Origin: Bremerella alba
GTDB lineage: Bacteria > Planctomycetota > Planctomycetia > Pirellulales > Pirellulaceae
NCBI RefSeq assembly: GCF_013618625.1
Contig: NZ_JABRWO010000012.1
Location: forward strand, 186,001-250,000
Direction: 5' to 3'
Length of the DNA stretch: 64,000 nt
The notes beneath the pieces were generated by a model. It was not told the origin of the DNA. It saw nothing but the letters and a program-made list of their open reading frames with translations, and searched no databases. A program made the position numbers and the translations under genes. This document shows, piece by piece, positions 1 through 8,434 of the stretch; positions within the stretch are counted from its first letter, which is position 1; the number at the start of each line of letters is the position of its first letter.

Positions 1-2
1 CG

Positions 3-185
3 CTGGTGGTCTTCGATATCCGTGGACGCGGCCCCGTTGAAGTATTTATGCCCCCTAACGATCGAAAACTTCTGGTGGCGGAACTTCGCCGTCACGTGGG
101 GCCGCCACAACGAGAAGGCCGCTCGGAAGACCTGTCCGATGACAACCATAAAGGACAATTCGGAAACCTATCGGTATTTCGATAG
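3..185 (+). CDS. C-terminal end of an unidentified protein (5' end outside window)
   Basis: An open frame enters from the left edge and stops with TAG at 183-185, giving about 60 residues. The fragment starts with a beta-strand-like stretch (LVVFDIRGRGPVEVF) and ends in a polar, charged tail. The text resembles the end of a membrane-anchored or PH-like domain protein, but it is too short to assign to a family. It converges on the rlmI gene, with four bases between the two stops. The frame choice rests on protein-like composition and on the good fit to the convergent neighbour. Confidence 0.5.
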   Translation: MVVFDIRGRGPVEVFMPPNDRKLLVAELRRHVGPPQREGRSEDLSDDNHKGQFGNLSVFR

Positions 186-189
186 CCGG

Positions 190-1413
190 CTATCCAACGC
201 TGGCAATGAAACACTTCAGGTATTCATTTTCCAGACAAATTGCGTTCACCGGATGATCGGGGGCTGCTCCGCGCTGTTCGAGAAGTCGCAGATCGCGGCC
301 CGTTTTCTGCGACACGCCGAGCAGCATCATCAGAAAATCCTCGCGGCTTACATTTCCACTGCAGCTGCAAGTCACCAGGATGCCGCCAGGCCGTAGAAGT
401 AGCGTGGCATGGCGATTGATATGGAAGTAGGCCCGCAAGGCTTCGTCGATCGTGCGGCGAGACTTCGTGAACTTAGGGGGATCAAGGATGATTGCGTCGT
501 ACTGGTCGCCGGCATCAACGCGGGCCTTCAAGTAATCGAAACAATCGGCTTTCTCGAACGTCACGTTGCTTAGTTGGTTACGTTCCGCATTTCGTTGAGC
601 CGCAGAAATCGCTGGACCACTTCCATCGACGCCATGCACCGAGGCTGCCCCACCATGCTTGGCGGCATTCATGGCGAAGCCCCCGCTATAGCAGAACATA
701 TCCAGCACCTTGGCGTTTTGCGGCAAATAACTGGCAGCTACACGCCGATTGTCACGCTGGTCGAGGTAGAATCCGGTCTTCTGCCCTTGGTTCATATCGA
801 CCTCGTACCGCAAGTCGTTTTCGACGAGCTCGATCGGTTCGCTGGGCAGTTCACCGGAAAGCAGTCGCGGTTCGACTTCCAGGCCTTCAAGCTTCAAGAC
901 GCCTGCTTCTCCACGCAGAGAGATGCTTTTGGGTTTGAGCAGATCGGCTAGAATCGCTGCGATGCTTTCGACGCGGCGGTACATTCCCAGCGAGGTGATC
1001 TGAATCATCAGATGCCCGGCGAAGTTTTCGACAATCAGACCGCTCAGCCCATCGGCCTCGCTATAAACGAGTCGGCAGCCTGCGTCGTCGTGCAGGAGCC
1101 CCTGTTCGCGGCGCATCAAGATGGCTCGCTCCAGACGGCCACGCCAGAAGTCGTCATCTAGTGGCTGCTGCTGGTCCCACGAGTAAAGCCGTACACGCAG
1201 GTGGCTGTTGCGATTTATCAAACCGTACGCGATAAAGCGGTCTTTATCGCTGTGAAGCTGGACCACATCACCATCTTGCACCTTGCCAATGACTTTATCG
1301 ATGCCGCTGTCGCGGACCCAAGGATGCCGTCCAAAGAACGGCTGAGCCTTGCGCGGGCGAAGCTTTACAATCGGGATAGAGGACGCGGGTACATCGCTTG
1401 TTTCATCGGACAT
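190..1413 (-). CDS. rlmI: 23S rRNA (cytosine-C5)-methyltransferase, RlmI family
   Basis: Class I SAM-dependent methyltransferase, about 407 residues, the usual family length. An N-terminal PUA-like RNA-binding region spans residues 15-85. The Rossmann methyltransferase core begins near 205. The SAM loop is seen as VLDMFCYSGGF (236-246), the catalytic-domain motif DPPKF at 311-315 and the cysteine motif TCSCSGN at 348-354. RlmI methylates C1962 of 23S rRNA in E. coli; the same role is inferred here. It lies 7 bp downstream of gltX on the same strand, so the two are probably co-transcribed. Confidence 0.9.
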   Translation of the reverse strand: MSDETSDVPASSIPIVKLRPRKAQPFFGRHPWVRDSGIDKVIGKVQDGDVVQLHSDKDRFIAYGLINRNSHLRVRLYSWDQQQPLDDDFWRGRLERAILMRREQGLLHDDAGCRLVYSEADGLSGLIVENFAGHLMIQITSLGMYRRVESIAAILADLLKPKSISLRGEAGVLKLEGLEVEPRLLSGELPSEPIELVENDLRYEVDMNQGQKTGFYLDQRDNRRVAASYLPQNAKVLDMFCYSGGFAMNAAKHGGAASVHGVDGSGPAISAAQRNAERNQLSNVTFEKADCFDYLKARVDAGDQYDAIILDPPKFTKSRRTIDEALRAYFHINRHATLLLRPGGILVTCSCSGNVSREDFLMMLLGVSQKTGRDLRLLEQRGAAPDHPVNAICLENEYLKCFIASVG

Positions 1414-1420
1414 TGGGGGA

Positions 1421-3013
1421 CTATTCAGATTCAGAAGGAAACTTTTCCTGGGCCAATTTCAACGTCGCGTCCATACGTTTCAGACACGCCTCTTTGCCCA
1501 ATATGGCCAAGCAATCAAACATGCCAGGCCCGACCGTTTTGCCGGTCACGCTCAGGCGAACACCATGAATGATGTCGCCAATCTTAATATCCGCCTCGTC
1601 GATGAACGCGTGCATCTCTTTATCGAGATGCTCGACAGTCCAATCCGAAACATCGGAAAGATGATTGCGGAAGGTTGCCAATATGGCCTGAGCTTCGGGG
1701 CTGGAAAGCCGCTTCTTGAAGCCCTTCTCGTCCATTTCCATCTTATCGTCGGCGACATAGAAGTAATCGGCGTAGGAAAGAATGTCCCCCATCACCTTCA
1801 ATCGATCGCCACAGGCCGCGACAATCCTTTCCAACTTCTCCATCTCCCCTTCGGCGTTAGAATCAGCAACCAGGCCAGCCTTGGTCAGGTAAGGCATCAT
1901 CGCGGTGGCCTTTTCCGATACCGATAGCTTTTGCAGATGGCGATCCTGGAAAGCCCACAGCTTTTTGGCGTCGAAACTGGCCGGAGCCTTGGTGACGCGT
2001 TCCAAGCTAAAGTGCTCGATCATTTCGTCGACGGTGAAGTCTTCGGTCTTGTCGTCTAACGACCAACCCAGCAGCACCAGATAGTTGAGGATAGCCGCTG
2101 GCAGGTAGCCGACCAGTTCGTAGAAATCGACGATCACCGGGTTGAACGTCTCGGCTGACATATGAACGCCCATACGGTTGGCGATGTCCTGACCATGTTC
2201 GTTGACCCGCTTGAAGTCGGGGTTCTTCAAATACTTCTCGAGCTTTCGCTTGCTCAGCTTGTTCTTACTGCCAGGCTCGGCAACGTACGGCAGGTGAGCA
2301 TAGACGGGCAATTCGTACCCAAGCGACTGGGCGATGAAGATTTGCCGTGGGGTATTGGGCAAATGCTCTTCGGCACGAATCACATGCGAGATCTCTAGGT
2401 CGTGATCGTCGACCACACTGGCCAGGTGATACAAGCACGAGCGATCGCTGCGTTGGATAACGTGGTCGTTTTCTTTAGACCACTCGAACGAGACATCGCC
2501 ACGGACCGCGTCGGTAAACTCGCATTTACCTTCGCGAGGCATCTTCAAACGGACGACAAAGCTGCGTCCTTCGGCCTCGAACTTGGCGCGTTCCTCCAGC
2601 GTGGTCGCCATCCATTTGCGGCTGTACTGAAATGCTTTCTTTTCAAAGTGTGCTTGATCGCGTTCGGCGTTGACTTCTTCGGTGGTCGAGTAGTCGTAAT
2701 AGGCGAAACCGTCTTCGATCAGCTTCTGGGCGGCAGCTTTGTATTTGTCGGAGCGTTGCGACTGATAATAGGGCTCGTGCGGGCCGCCCATGCCGGGGCC
2801 TTCGTCCCAGTCGATGCCTAGCCAATTGAAGCCATCGAGAATGGGCTGCAATGCTTCTTCGACGTTGCGTTGTTGGTCGGTATCGTCGATCCGCAGAATG
2901 AACTGGCCACCGTGTTTGCGAGCAAACAGCCAATTGAAGAGGGCGGAGCGAACACCACCGATGTGCAGGTAACCGGTCGGACTGGGGGCGAAGCGAGTAC
3001 GAACTGGTGCCAT
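1421..3013 (-). CDS. gltX: Glutamyl-tRNA synthetase
   Basis: Class I aminoacyl-tRNA synthetase that charges tRNA-Glu (and possibly tRNA-Gln in organisms using the amidotransferase route). The protein starts with the nucleotide-binding signature PSPTGYLHIGG (residues 10-20, HIGH motif) and carries the KMSKS equivalent KLSKRK at 252-257. The C-terminal anticodon-binding domain is helical and complete. At 530 residues it is slightly longer than the typical 470-500. It sits directly upstream of rlmI and downstream of a strong hairpin at 3058-3088. Confidence 0.95.
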   Translation of the reverse strand: MAPVRTRFAPSPTGYLHIGGVRSALFNWLFARKHGGQFILRIDDTDQQRNVEEALQPILDGFNWLGIDWDEGPGMGGPHEPYYQSQRSDKYKAAAQKLIEDGFAYYDYSTTEEVNAERDQAHFEKKAFQYSRKWMATTLEERAKFEAEGRSFVVRLKMPREGKCEFTDAVRGDVSFEWSKENDHVIQRSDRSCLYHLASVVDDHDLEISHVIRAEEHLPNTPRQIFIAQSLGYELPVYAHLPYVAEPGSKNKLSKRKLEKYLKNPDFKRVNEHGQDIANRMGVHMSAETFNPVIVDFYELVGYLPAAILNYLVLLGWSLDDKTEDFTVDEMIEHFSLERVTKAPASFDAKKLWAFQDRHLQKLSVSEKATAMMPYLTKAGLVADSNAEGEMEKLERIVAACGDRLKVMGDILSYADYFYVADDKMEMDEKGFKKRLSSPEAQAILATFRNHLSDVSDWTVEHLDKEMHAFIDEADIKIGDIIHGVRLSVTGKTVGPGMFDCLAILGKEACLKRMDATLKLAQEKFPSESE

Positions 3014-3057
3014 GATGATGCGGGTTTAAGCCGTGTTGGAGGAACCGAACAGCGACA

Positions 3058-3088
3058 GGTGGCTTCCCCTTATCGGGAGTAAGCCACC
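3058..3088. terminator. Hairpin between the repeat-tailed membrane protein and gltX
   Basis: Arms GGTGGCTT (3058-3065) and AAGCCACC (3081-3088) pair perfectly, extended inward by CCC/GGG. No U-tract follows on either strand, so this is either a Rho-assisted or imperfect terminator for the minus-strand membrane protein gene or a structured leader of gltX. No T-box signature was seen. Confidence 0.4.
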
Positions 3089-3147
3089 CTGAACGATCCC
3101 TAAGCTTAGACGCTTGCGGCAAAGCCCGTCAAAGGGTCTGCGGTGAT

Positions 3148-4692
3148 TTAAGCAGCCGCTCGGCGTTTTAACTTCTTTAAACGTCGCCGTTCGGCCTTGC
3201 TGAGCAGATGATCTGGTTTGGCTTCCAGTCGCAAGATTTCCTCATCCTCGGTGGAATTTGCCGAGTCGTCGTCCTCCTGAGAATACCTGCCGGTAATAGT
3301 AGGCACCTGATTGGCAGCGGGTTGCTCCTGAGGAGCCGGCGTATGCTTCGGTCGTGTTTTGACCCTTGGCTTCATCGTTGCCCGCTCTTGCTCGTCGGTT
3401 GCCGCCTCTTCCTGGTCGGCATCTTCGGCAGATTTTTTGCCCCACGAGAACCACCCTCGCTTTGGCGTTTCTTCAGCTGGCTCTTGCTCGATCGTGGACG
3501 CCGCGATCTTCGGCTTGGCTGGCGTCTTGATTTCCGTTTCTGCCGAATCGTCTTCTACCTTCTTTTTGCCGAATGAGAACCACCCCCGCTTCGGTGTTTC
3601 GCCTTGCAGAGTTTCCTCTTCCGTCACCTTGGCGGCAGACTTCGCGGGCTTCTTTACCGGCTTAGCAGCTTCCTCAGGTGACTCTTCTGATTTCTTCTTA
3701 CCGATGGAGAACCATCCGCGTCGCGGCTTGGCTTCTTCTTCGTCCTCTTCGGAATTCTCTGGGGCAGTGGGTTTCGCCGCTGGCTTTTTGGCCGCAGAAC
3801 GAGTGGCCTTCCTCGGCTTCGCTTCCTCTTCCGTTTCTTCTTTTACTCTCACCGAACGCCGTGAGATCAGCCCCTGGGCGTCTAACCACACAAATCGCGA
3901 ATATTGGACGAGGGTTGCCAACAGCAGCCCCACACCCAAAAGCTGGGCCGCATGGATCGCCACTCCAGCCGGCACACTACTAGGAAGCAACAGTAAATCC
4001 ATCTGCAGGGCCATCCCGGCGAATAGCAGCGCCGCACTGATCAGGCCGACGGCGATCGTGCCGAAGCTTTCGCGAACTTCAATGAGCGCTCGCAGGGCCA
4101 TCGATCCATAGGCAACACACCACACGACAACCCACCAGCCATCGGTCTGGCCGAGCAGTCGCACACGCGTGACAGCTTCTAACCCACGAGCGACATCAGT
4201 GCGGAAGTTCAGCATGCAGTCTAAGCTGGCAAACAACAGTAGCCCGGCAAACCATAACCAGCAACGATACCGGCCACGGTAGTCATCCAAGCGATGCCGT
4301 CGAATACGATACGTGAGAAACGCCAGTATCGCCCCAACCAAGAGCGAGCCTGCGGAGAGATACGTTCCCAGGCTATCTACCCGGGTCAGATCTGCCCAAC
4401 GCACAATATTCGCGCCGTAGTGATGCATCGCTAGCAGCACAGCGACGCCGAGCAAAATAGTGGCATAAATGAATGTGACATGAACAAGATACACCGGCAC
4501 CATATCAACGATGCGAATCCTTCGCTCGTCGACGGCAGTTCTCGAGTAAGTCCGTGCCGATTTGCGTACAACGTCGTCCGCTGTGGTCGCCGCAGTTTGA
4601 GTGCCTGAATCGCTAGTGCGATCGTCCATGAGGGCCCGGCGACGACGTTCGTCGCGCAGGCCATTCCGCCTGAATTGCATGCTCAGATCCAT
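3148..4692 (-). CDS. Four-helix membrane protein with repeated WFS-GKK cytoplasmic tail
   Basis: Function unknown. Residues 65-90, 108-128, 143-160, 185-205 and 212-265 are hydrophobic, consistent with several transmembrane helices. Residues 280-514 form a long low-complexity, strongly charged (Lys/Glu/Ala) tail. Inside the tail the motif (K/R)RGWFS(I/F/W)GKK occurs three times, at 324-333, 368-377 and 411-420, spaced 43-44 residues apart. The protein ends in a very basic segment rich in RRLKKLKRR. The regular spacing suggests three copies of a short peptide that binds a partner or the membrane surface. No family was recognised. Confidence 0.8.
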   Translation of the reverse strand: MDLSMQFRRNGLRDERRRRALMDDRTSDSGTQTAATTADDVVRKSARTYSRTAVDERRIRIVDMVPVYLVHVTFIYATILLGVAVLLAMHHYGANIVRWADLTRVDSLGTYLSAGSLLVGAILAFLTYRIRRHRLDDYRGRYRCWLWFAGLLLFASLDCMLNFRTDVARGLEAVTRVRLLGQTDGWWVVVWCVAYGSMALRALIEVRESFGTIAVGLISAALLFAGMALQMDLLLLPSSVPAGVAIHAAQLLGVGLLLATLVQYSRFVWLDAQGLISRRSVRVKEETEEEAKPRKATRSAAKKPAAKPTAPENSEEDEEEAKPRRGWFSIGKKKSEESPEEAAKPVKKPAKSAAKVTEEETLQGETPKRGWFSFGKKKVEDDSAETEIKTPAKPKIAASTIEQEPAEETPKRGWFSWGKKSAEDADQEEAATDEQERATMKPRVKTRPKHTPAPQEQPAANQVPTITGRYSQEDDDSANSTEDEEILRLEAKPDHLLSKAERRRLKKLKRRAAA

Positions 4693-4888
4693 CCCTGGTG
4701 AAAGAAATGTCCACGTCCCTGTGGCATTTAATCATCCTACACTTCTCATTTCGGCAATTGATCGGAGTGTTCTGAATGATTGCTGGACAGTATTTAGCCA
4801 GCAAACGACCGACGCTTATCGCATCGCGTAAAACACGTAAAGTCGGGCACGATTGCTGGCAAGGCTAGCGGTATCTCGCTGGCCTACG

Positions 4889-5749
4889 CTATTTGGCGTC
4901 GATCACCGGGTTGGTGAGCACACCTAGCTTTTCTATCTCGACCTGTACTTCATCGCCCGGCTTCAAGAAGACGGGTGGATTTCGTGCCATGCCCACCCCC
5001 GGCGGCGTTCCCGTGTAAATCAAATCGCCTGGCATCAAGGTGCAAACCTGCGAAAGGTAAGAGATCAAAACGTCGATTCGGAAGATCAACTGGCTGGTCG
5101 ACGAGTCTTGCATCGTTTCGCCATTGAGTCGGCACTGAATCCGCAAATCATGTGGGTCTTCGATCTCGTCCGCCGTTACCAACTCGGGGCCGAGGGGGGC
5201 GAAGCTATCAAACGATTTGCCAAGCAGCCACTGCTTGCCCGGCTTGCCCTTTTGCCAATCACGGGCCGATACATCGTGCCCCACCGCATAGCCGGCAACA
5301 TGGCTCATGGCATCTGCCTGGGCAATGTTCTTTCCGGGGCGACCGATTACCACGACTAGCTCCGCTTCGTAATCGACTTGCTTGCTAACTGCAGGCAGTT
5401 CGATCGGCTGGCCGTCGGCTCGCAGACAGGTGGGAAACTTGTTGAAAACAACCGGTTCATCACCGACTGTCGCCCCAGTCTCGGCGGCATGGTCAGCATA
5501 GTTCAAACCGATGCAGAGAATCTTTTGTGGTTCGACAACCGGAGCAAGCAAACGAAGCTTGGCCCGATCAAGGAGTCGCCCTTCCTCTGCGGCTTCCAAT
5601 ATGGCTTCGCGATGCAACGACAGCATCGGTAGCAAGTGCTTCATCTGAGTTGGCAGCAACGGGTCGGCCTGATTCAAGTCGACATAACCTTCGCCACGGG
5701 CCACGGCGGTACGTGGGCCGGTTTCACTTTGATAGCTGATCAATCGCAT
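4889..5749 (-). CDS. Fumarylacetoacetate hydrolase family protein
   Basis: FAH-fold hydrolase, lyase or decarboxylase acting on 2-keto acid or acylpyruvate type substrates; substrate not predictable. The metal-binding acidic residues are visible as DYEAELVVVIG and the following GHDVSARDWQ. The loop LLGKSFDSFAPLGP and the C-terminal TGTPPGVGMARNPP are family hallmarks. The ATG at 5749 gives the usual N-terminus MRLISY. An in-frame TTG four codons upstream (5761) lies closer to an AGGAAAG Shine-Dalgarno-like sequence and could be the true start. Free-standing gene. Confidence 0.88.
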   Translation of the reverse strand: MRLISYQSETGPRTAVARGEGYVDLNQADPLLPTQMKHLLPMLSLHREAILEAAEEGRLLDRAKLRLLAPVVEPQKILCIGLNYADHAAETGATVGDEPVVFNKFPTCLRADGQPIELPAVSKQVDYEAELVVVIGRPGKNIAQADAMSHVAGYAVGHDVSARDWQKGKPGKQWLLGKSFDSFAPLGPELVTADEIEDPHDLRIQCRLNGETMQDSSTSQLIFRIDVLISYLSQVCTLMPGDLIYTGTPPGVGMARNPPVFLKPGDEVQVEIEKLGVLTNPVIDAK

Positions 5750-6015
5750 ATCCGTCGACAACTTTCCTGAGAAGCAAGTCCCACAATCGGTAAAAACCTA
5801 ACAACACTCAAAACTCAACTTATCGCAATTACTCGCGCGGGACAACGAGACGTTTCTGCTTTCCAACGATTGATCTGGTGTTCGAGAGCTATAGTTTTAC
5901 GGAAATCCCACTTCTTAGTCGGACGTAGTTTGCTGTTCTATGGATTCTGACGTAGCGTTCAGCGCTAACCTTCCAACAACACTCAAGCGCGGTAAGCGAT
6001 GGGCAGCAATATCTG

Positions 6016-8259
6016 ATGGCCACGGAACCTCCTCACAATTCTGGCTCATTTGACGCTACGGACGTACCCCCTGGCCCCGTAGATGATCCGATTCACACCA
6101 TATCGAATTTAATCGCCTGGGCCGACGAACCGTCGGAGGAGACGGTCGACGACGAATTTGGTGAAGCAGACAATCAACTCATTCAAGTAAGCCTGGGGAT
6201 TGCCTCGGGGCTGTTCTACTCGCTGCAAGCGAAGCACTTCCCGACGGCTTCGCACTCGCTGCGCGTCGCCAAACTGTGCTCCCGGTGGGCCGCGATCCTC
6301 GACTTAGAAGCCTACCAGCGCGATCAGTTAGAAGTCGCCGCTCTCTTGCACGATATCGGCAAGATGGGTGTGCCTGACTATGTGTTGGCATGCCCAGGCA
6401 AGCTGGCGGCCGAAGAACAATTGCTGATGGATCGCAGCCAAGATATCGGCTTGGAGATTCTCTCGGCTTGCTGCGACGGTGAAGAGATCGTCGACCTGAT
6501 CCGCTTCAACTATGCCTGGTTCAATGGTACCCATGGCAATTACAACTTGAAGGGGAAAGACATCCCCATCGAAGCTCGGATGCTGGCCATTGTCGATGCG
6601 TTTGACTCGATGACTGTTGACCAGATTTTCCGCCGGGCCCGCTCAACAGAACGTGCATTCGCCGAGTTATTTTCTTATGCCGGTACTCAGTTCGATCCGG
6701 ACCTGGTCAGTAACTTTTGCGAAATGATGTCGCATCCGTTGCCAACAGAAGCGCAATCAACCCGCAATTGGCTCAGGGTACTTTCTCCAGAACATGCCAA
6801 TAAACATTGGCGTGTGAACCAGCAAGGTGCCAATCCGTCGAAGTTGAGATCGCAGGCACCGTTCCAGGATAGCCTGGTTCGACACATTCATGACGCGGTC
6901 GTCTTTATTGACATCAACTTGCAGATACTTGGTTGGAATCAAGCGGCCGAGCGTCTAACCGGTTTGACACGTGACGCCGTCGAAGGCCATTACTGGACAT
7001 CCGAATTGCTCGGGCTGGCCGATCATCAAGGTCGCAAGATCACCAGCGAGACCGACCCGGTTCGTGTGGCCATTGCTGCCGGTACCCAAGGCATGCACCG
7101 TCTTTCGATTCGCAACGCGGCCGGAAAATTTGTGACCGTCACGGCGCATATCGTTCCGGTGGTTGGCGAGGACGGAAAGAACCTCGGCACTACCATCCAG
7201 ATGCACGACACATCCGGCGTCGAGTCACTCGAAGAGCAGATTCAATCACTGCACTACAGAGCGACCCGTGACCCACTGACCGGACTGGTCAATCGTGCCG
7301 AAATGGACCGTGGCTTGATCGATATGGTCGAACGCCACACGACCATTGGCCGATCGTGCAGTGTGATCATCTGCGACATCGACTTCTTCAAGAAAATCAA
7401 CGATACATTCGGCCACCAAGCCGGCGACGAAGCATTGATCTCGTTTGCAAATTTGCTTCAGATGGATGCTCGCTCGGCGGATATTTGTGCCCGCTATGGC
7501 GGGGAAGAATTCGTGGTCCTTTGCCCTAGCTGCAACAACGAAGAGGCCGCACTACTGGCCGAGAAGATCCGCAGCGACCTGGCAGCAATGCCTCAGTCGG
7601 CATTGGGTGGCAAGAACATGACCGCCAGTTTCGGCGTGACCGAGATCCAGCGTGGCGACACGGCCGATTCCATTTTGAACCGCGCCGATCGAGCGTTGCT
7701 ACAATCGAAAGAAATGGGTCGCAACATTGTCACCCAGATAGGCAATGGCTTGAAAGAGCCTGCCATTGGCGATCGACGCGGTTGGTTTACCCGTCTGATT
7801 GCTCCGGCGGAACCGGAAGTCCTGCTCAAGCGAGCGATGAAGACCAAAGTCCCCCTCAACCTGGCCGCGGAAAAGATCCGAGGCTTCGTCGCCGATCATC
7901 GGGCCGAGGTGCTCAACGTTAGCGATGAATCGATCAAAATCATGGTCGACGGAGAATCGTTGCCATTGCAGCGCCGAGTCGCCGACCGCGCTGTTCCACT
8001 GATCATCGAATTGAGGTTCAGTCCTATCACCGGTGAAAACGGCGGGCAGCATACCATGGTTCAGATTTCAATCTCCCCCCGCCGCAATCGCGATCGACGC
8101 AAGCGGGACGCAATCGAACGAGCACGTCATTTACTGATGAGCCTGCAGTCGTACATGGTGGCCTACGAATTCGTCGACACCACCATTGCCGCCGAGGAAG
8201 AACAGCCTACCTGGTGGAGCAAACTGTGGGGCAAGCCGCGCAAAGTGGAATCACGCTGA
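6016..8259 (+). CDS. HD domain / PAS / GGDEF diguanylate cyclase
   Basis: Three signalling domains in one 747-residue protein. Residues 60-240 form an HD-GYP-like domain with the HD pair in LLHDIGK (111-116). Residues 285-400 are a PAS sensor. Residues 410-580 are a GGDEF domain with active-site RYGGEEF (493-499), preceded at the correct distance by an RxxD inhibitory site (RSAD, 486-489). The C-terminal 150 residues may be PilZ-like but are not clear. The GGDEF part should make cyclic di-GMP with product inhibition. The HD-GYP half has lost the HHE and GYP residues (it reads GTHGNYNLKGKDIP), so phosphodiesterase activity is doubtful. No transmembrane helix, so probably cytoplasmic. Confidence 0.9.
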   Translation: MATEPPHNSGSFDATDVPPGPVDDPIHTISNLIAWADEPSEETVDDEFGEADNQLIQVSLGIASGLFYSLQAKHFPTASHSLRVAKLCSRWAAILDLEAYQRDQLEVAALLHDIGKMGVPDYVLACPGKLAAEEQLLMDRSQDIGLEILSACCDGEEIVDLIRFNYAWFNGTHGNYNLKGKDIPIEARMLAIVDAFDSMTVDQIFRRARSTERAFAELFSYAGTQFDPDLVSNFCEMMSHPLPTEAQSTRNWLRVLSPEHANKHWRVNQQGANPSKLRSQAPFQDSLVRHIHDAVVFIDINLQILGWNQAAERLTGLTRDAVEGHYWTSELLGLADHQGRKITSETDPVRVAIAAGTQGMHRLSIRNAAGKFVTVTAHIVPVVGEDGKNLGTTIQMHDTSGVESLEEQIQSLHYRATRDPLTGLVNRAEMDRGLIDMVERHTTIGRSCSVIICDIDFFKKINDTFGHQAGDEALISFANLLQMDARSADICARYGGEEFVVLCPSCNNEEAALLAEKIRSDLAAMPQSALGGKNMTASFGVTEIQRGDTADSILNRADRALLQSKEMGRNIVTQIGNGLKEPAIGDRRGWFTRLIAPAEPEVLLKRAMKTKVPLNLAAEKIRGFVADHRAEVLNVSDESIKIMVDGESLPLQRRVADRAVPLIIELRFSPITGENGGQHTMVQISISPRRNRDRRKRDAIERARHLLMSLQSYMVAYEFVDTTIAAEEEQPTWWSKLWGKPRKVESR

Positions 8260-8344
8260 GGTTGGTTGGATCTCGGATCGCTTGAACGCGATAGGGATTT
8301 CTAGTTACTCAGCGTCGAATGTGCTCTAGAATCCCTCGCCCAAG

Positions 8345-8367
8345 CCCTCTCCTTTCGAAGGAGAGGG
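8345..8367. terminator. Perfect hairpin between convergent genes
   Basis: CCCTCTCCTT and AAGGAGAGGG form a 10-bp stem with a TCG loop between the GGDEF gene and glycyl-tRNA synthetase, which converge here. No strong U-tract is present. It may be a weak bidirectional terminator or a copy of a short dispersed palindrome. Confidence 0.4.
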
Positions 8368-8434
8368 GACATGATTTGGACGACGCTAACCGATTCACTT
8401 GGTACGACGATCTAACCAGATTTGGCCAAGCCAA

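Noticed and set aside
22-396. Plus-strand reading frame across the rlmI 3' end
   Set aside because: Antisense to the conserved C-terminus of rlmI with no protein-like motif.
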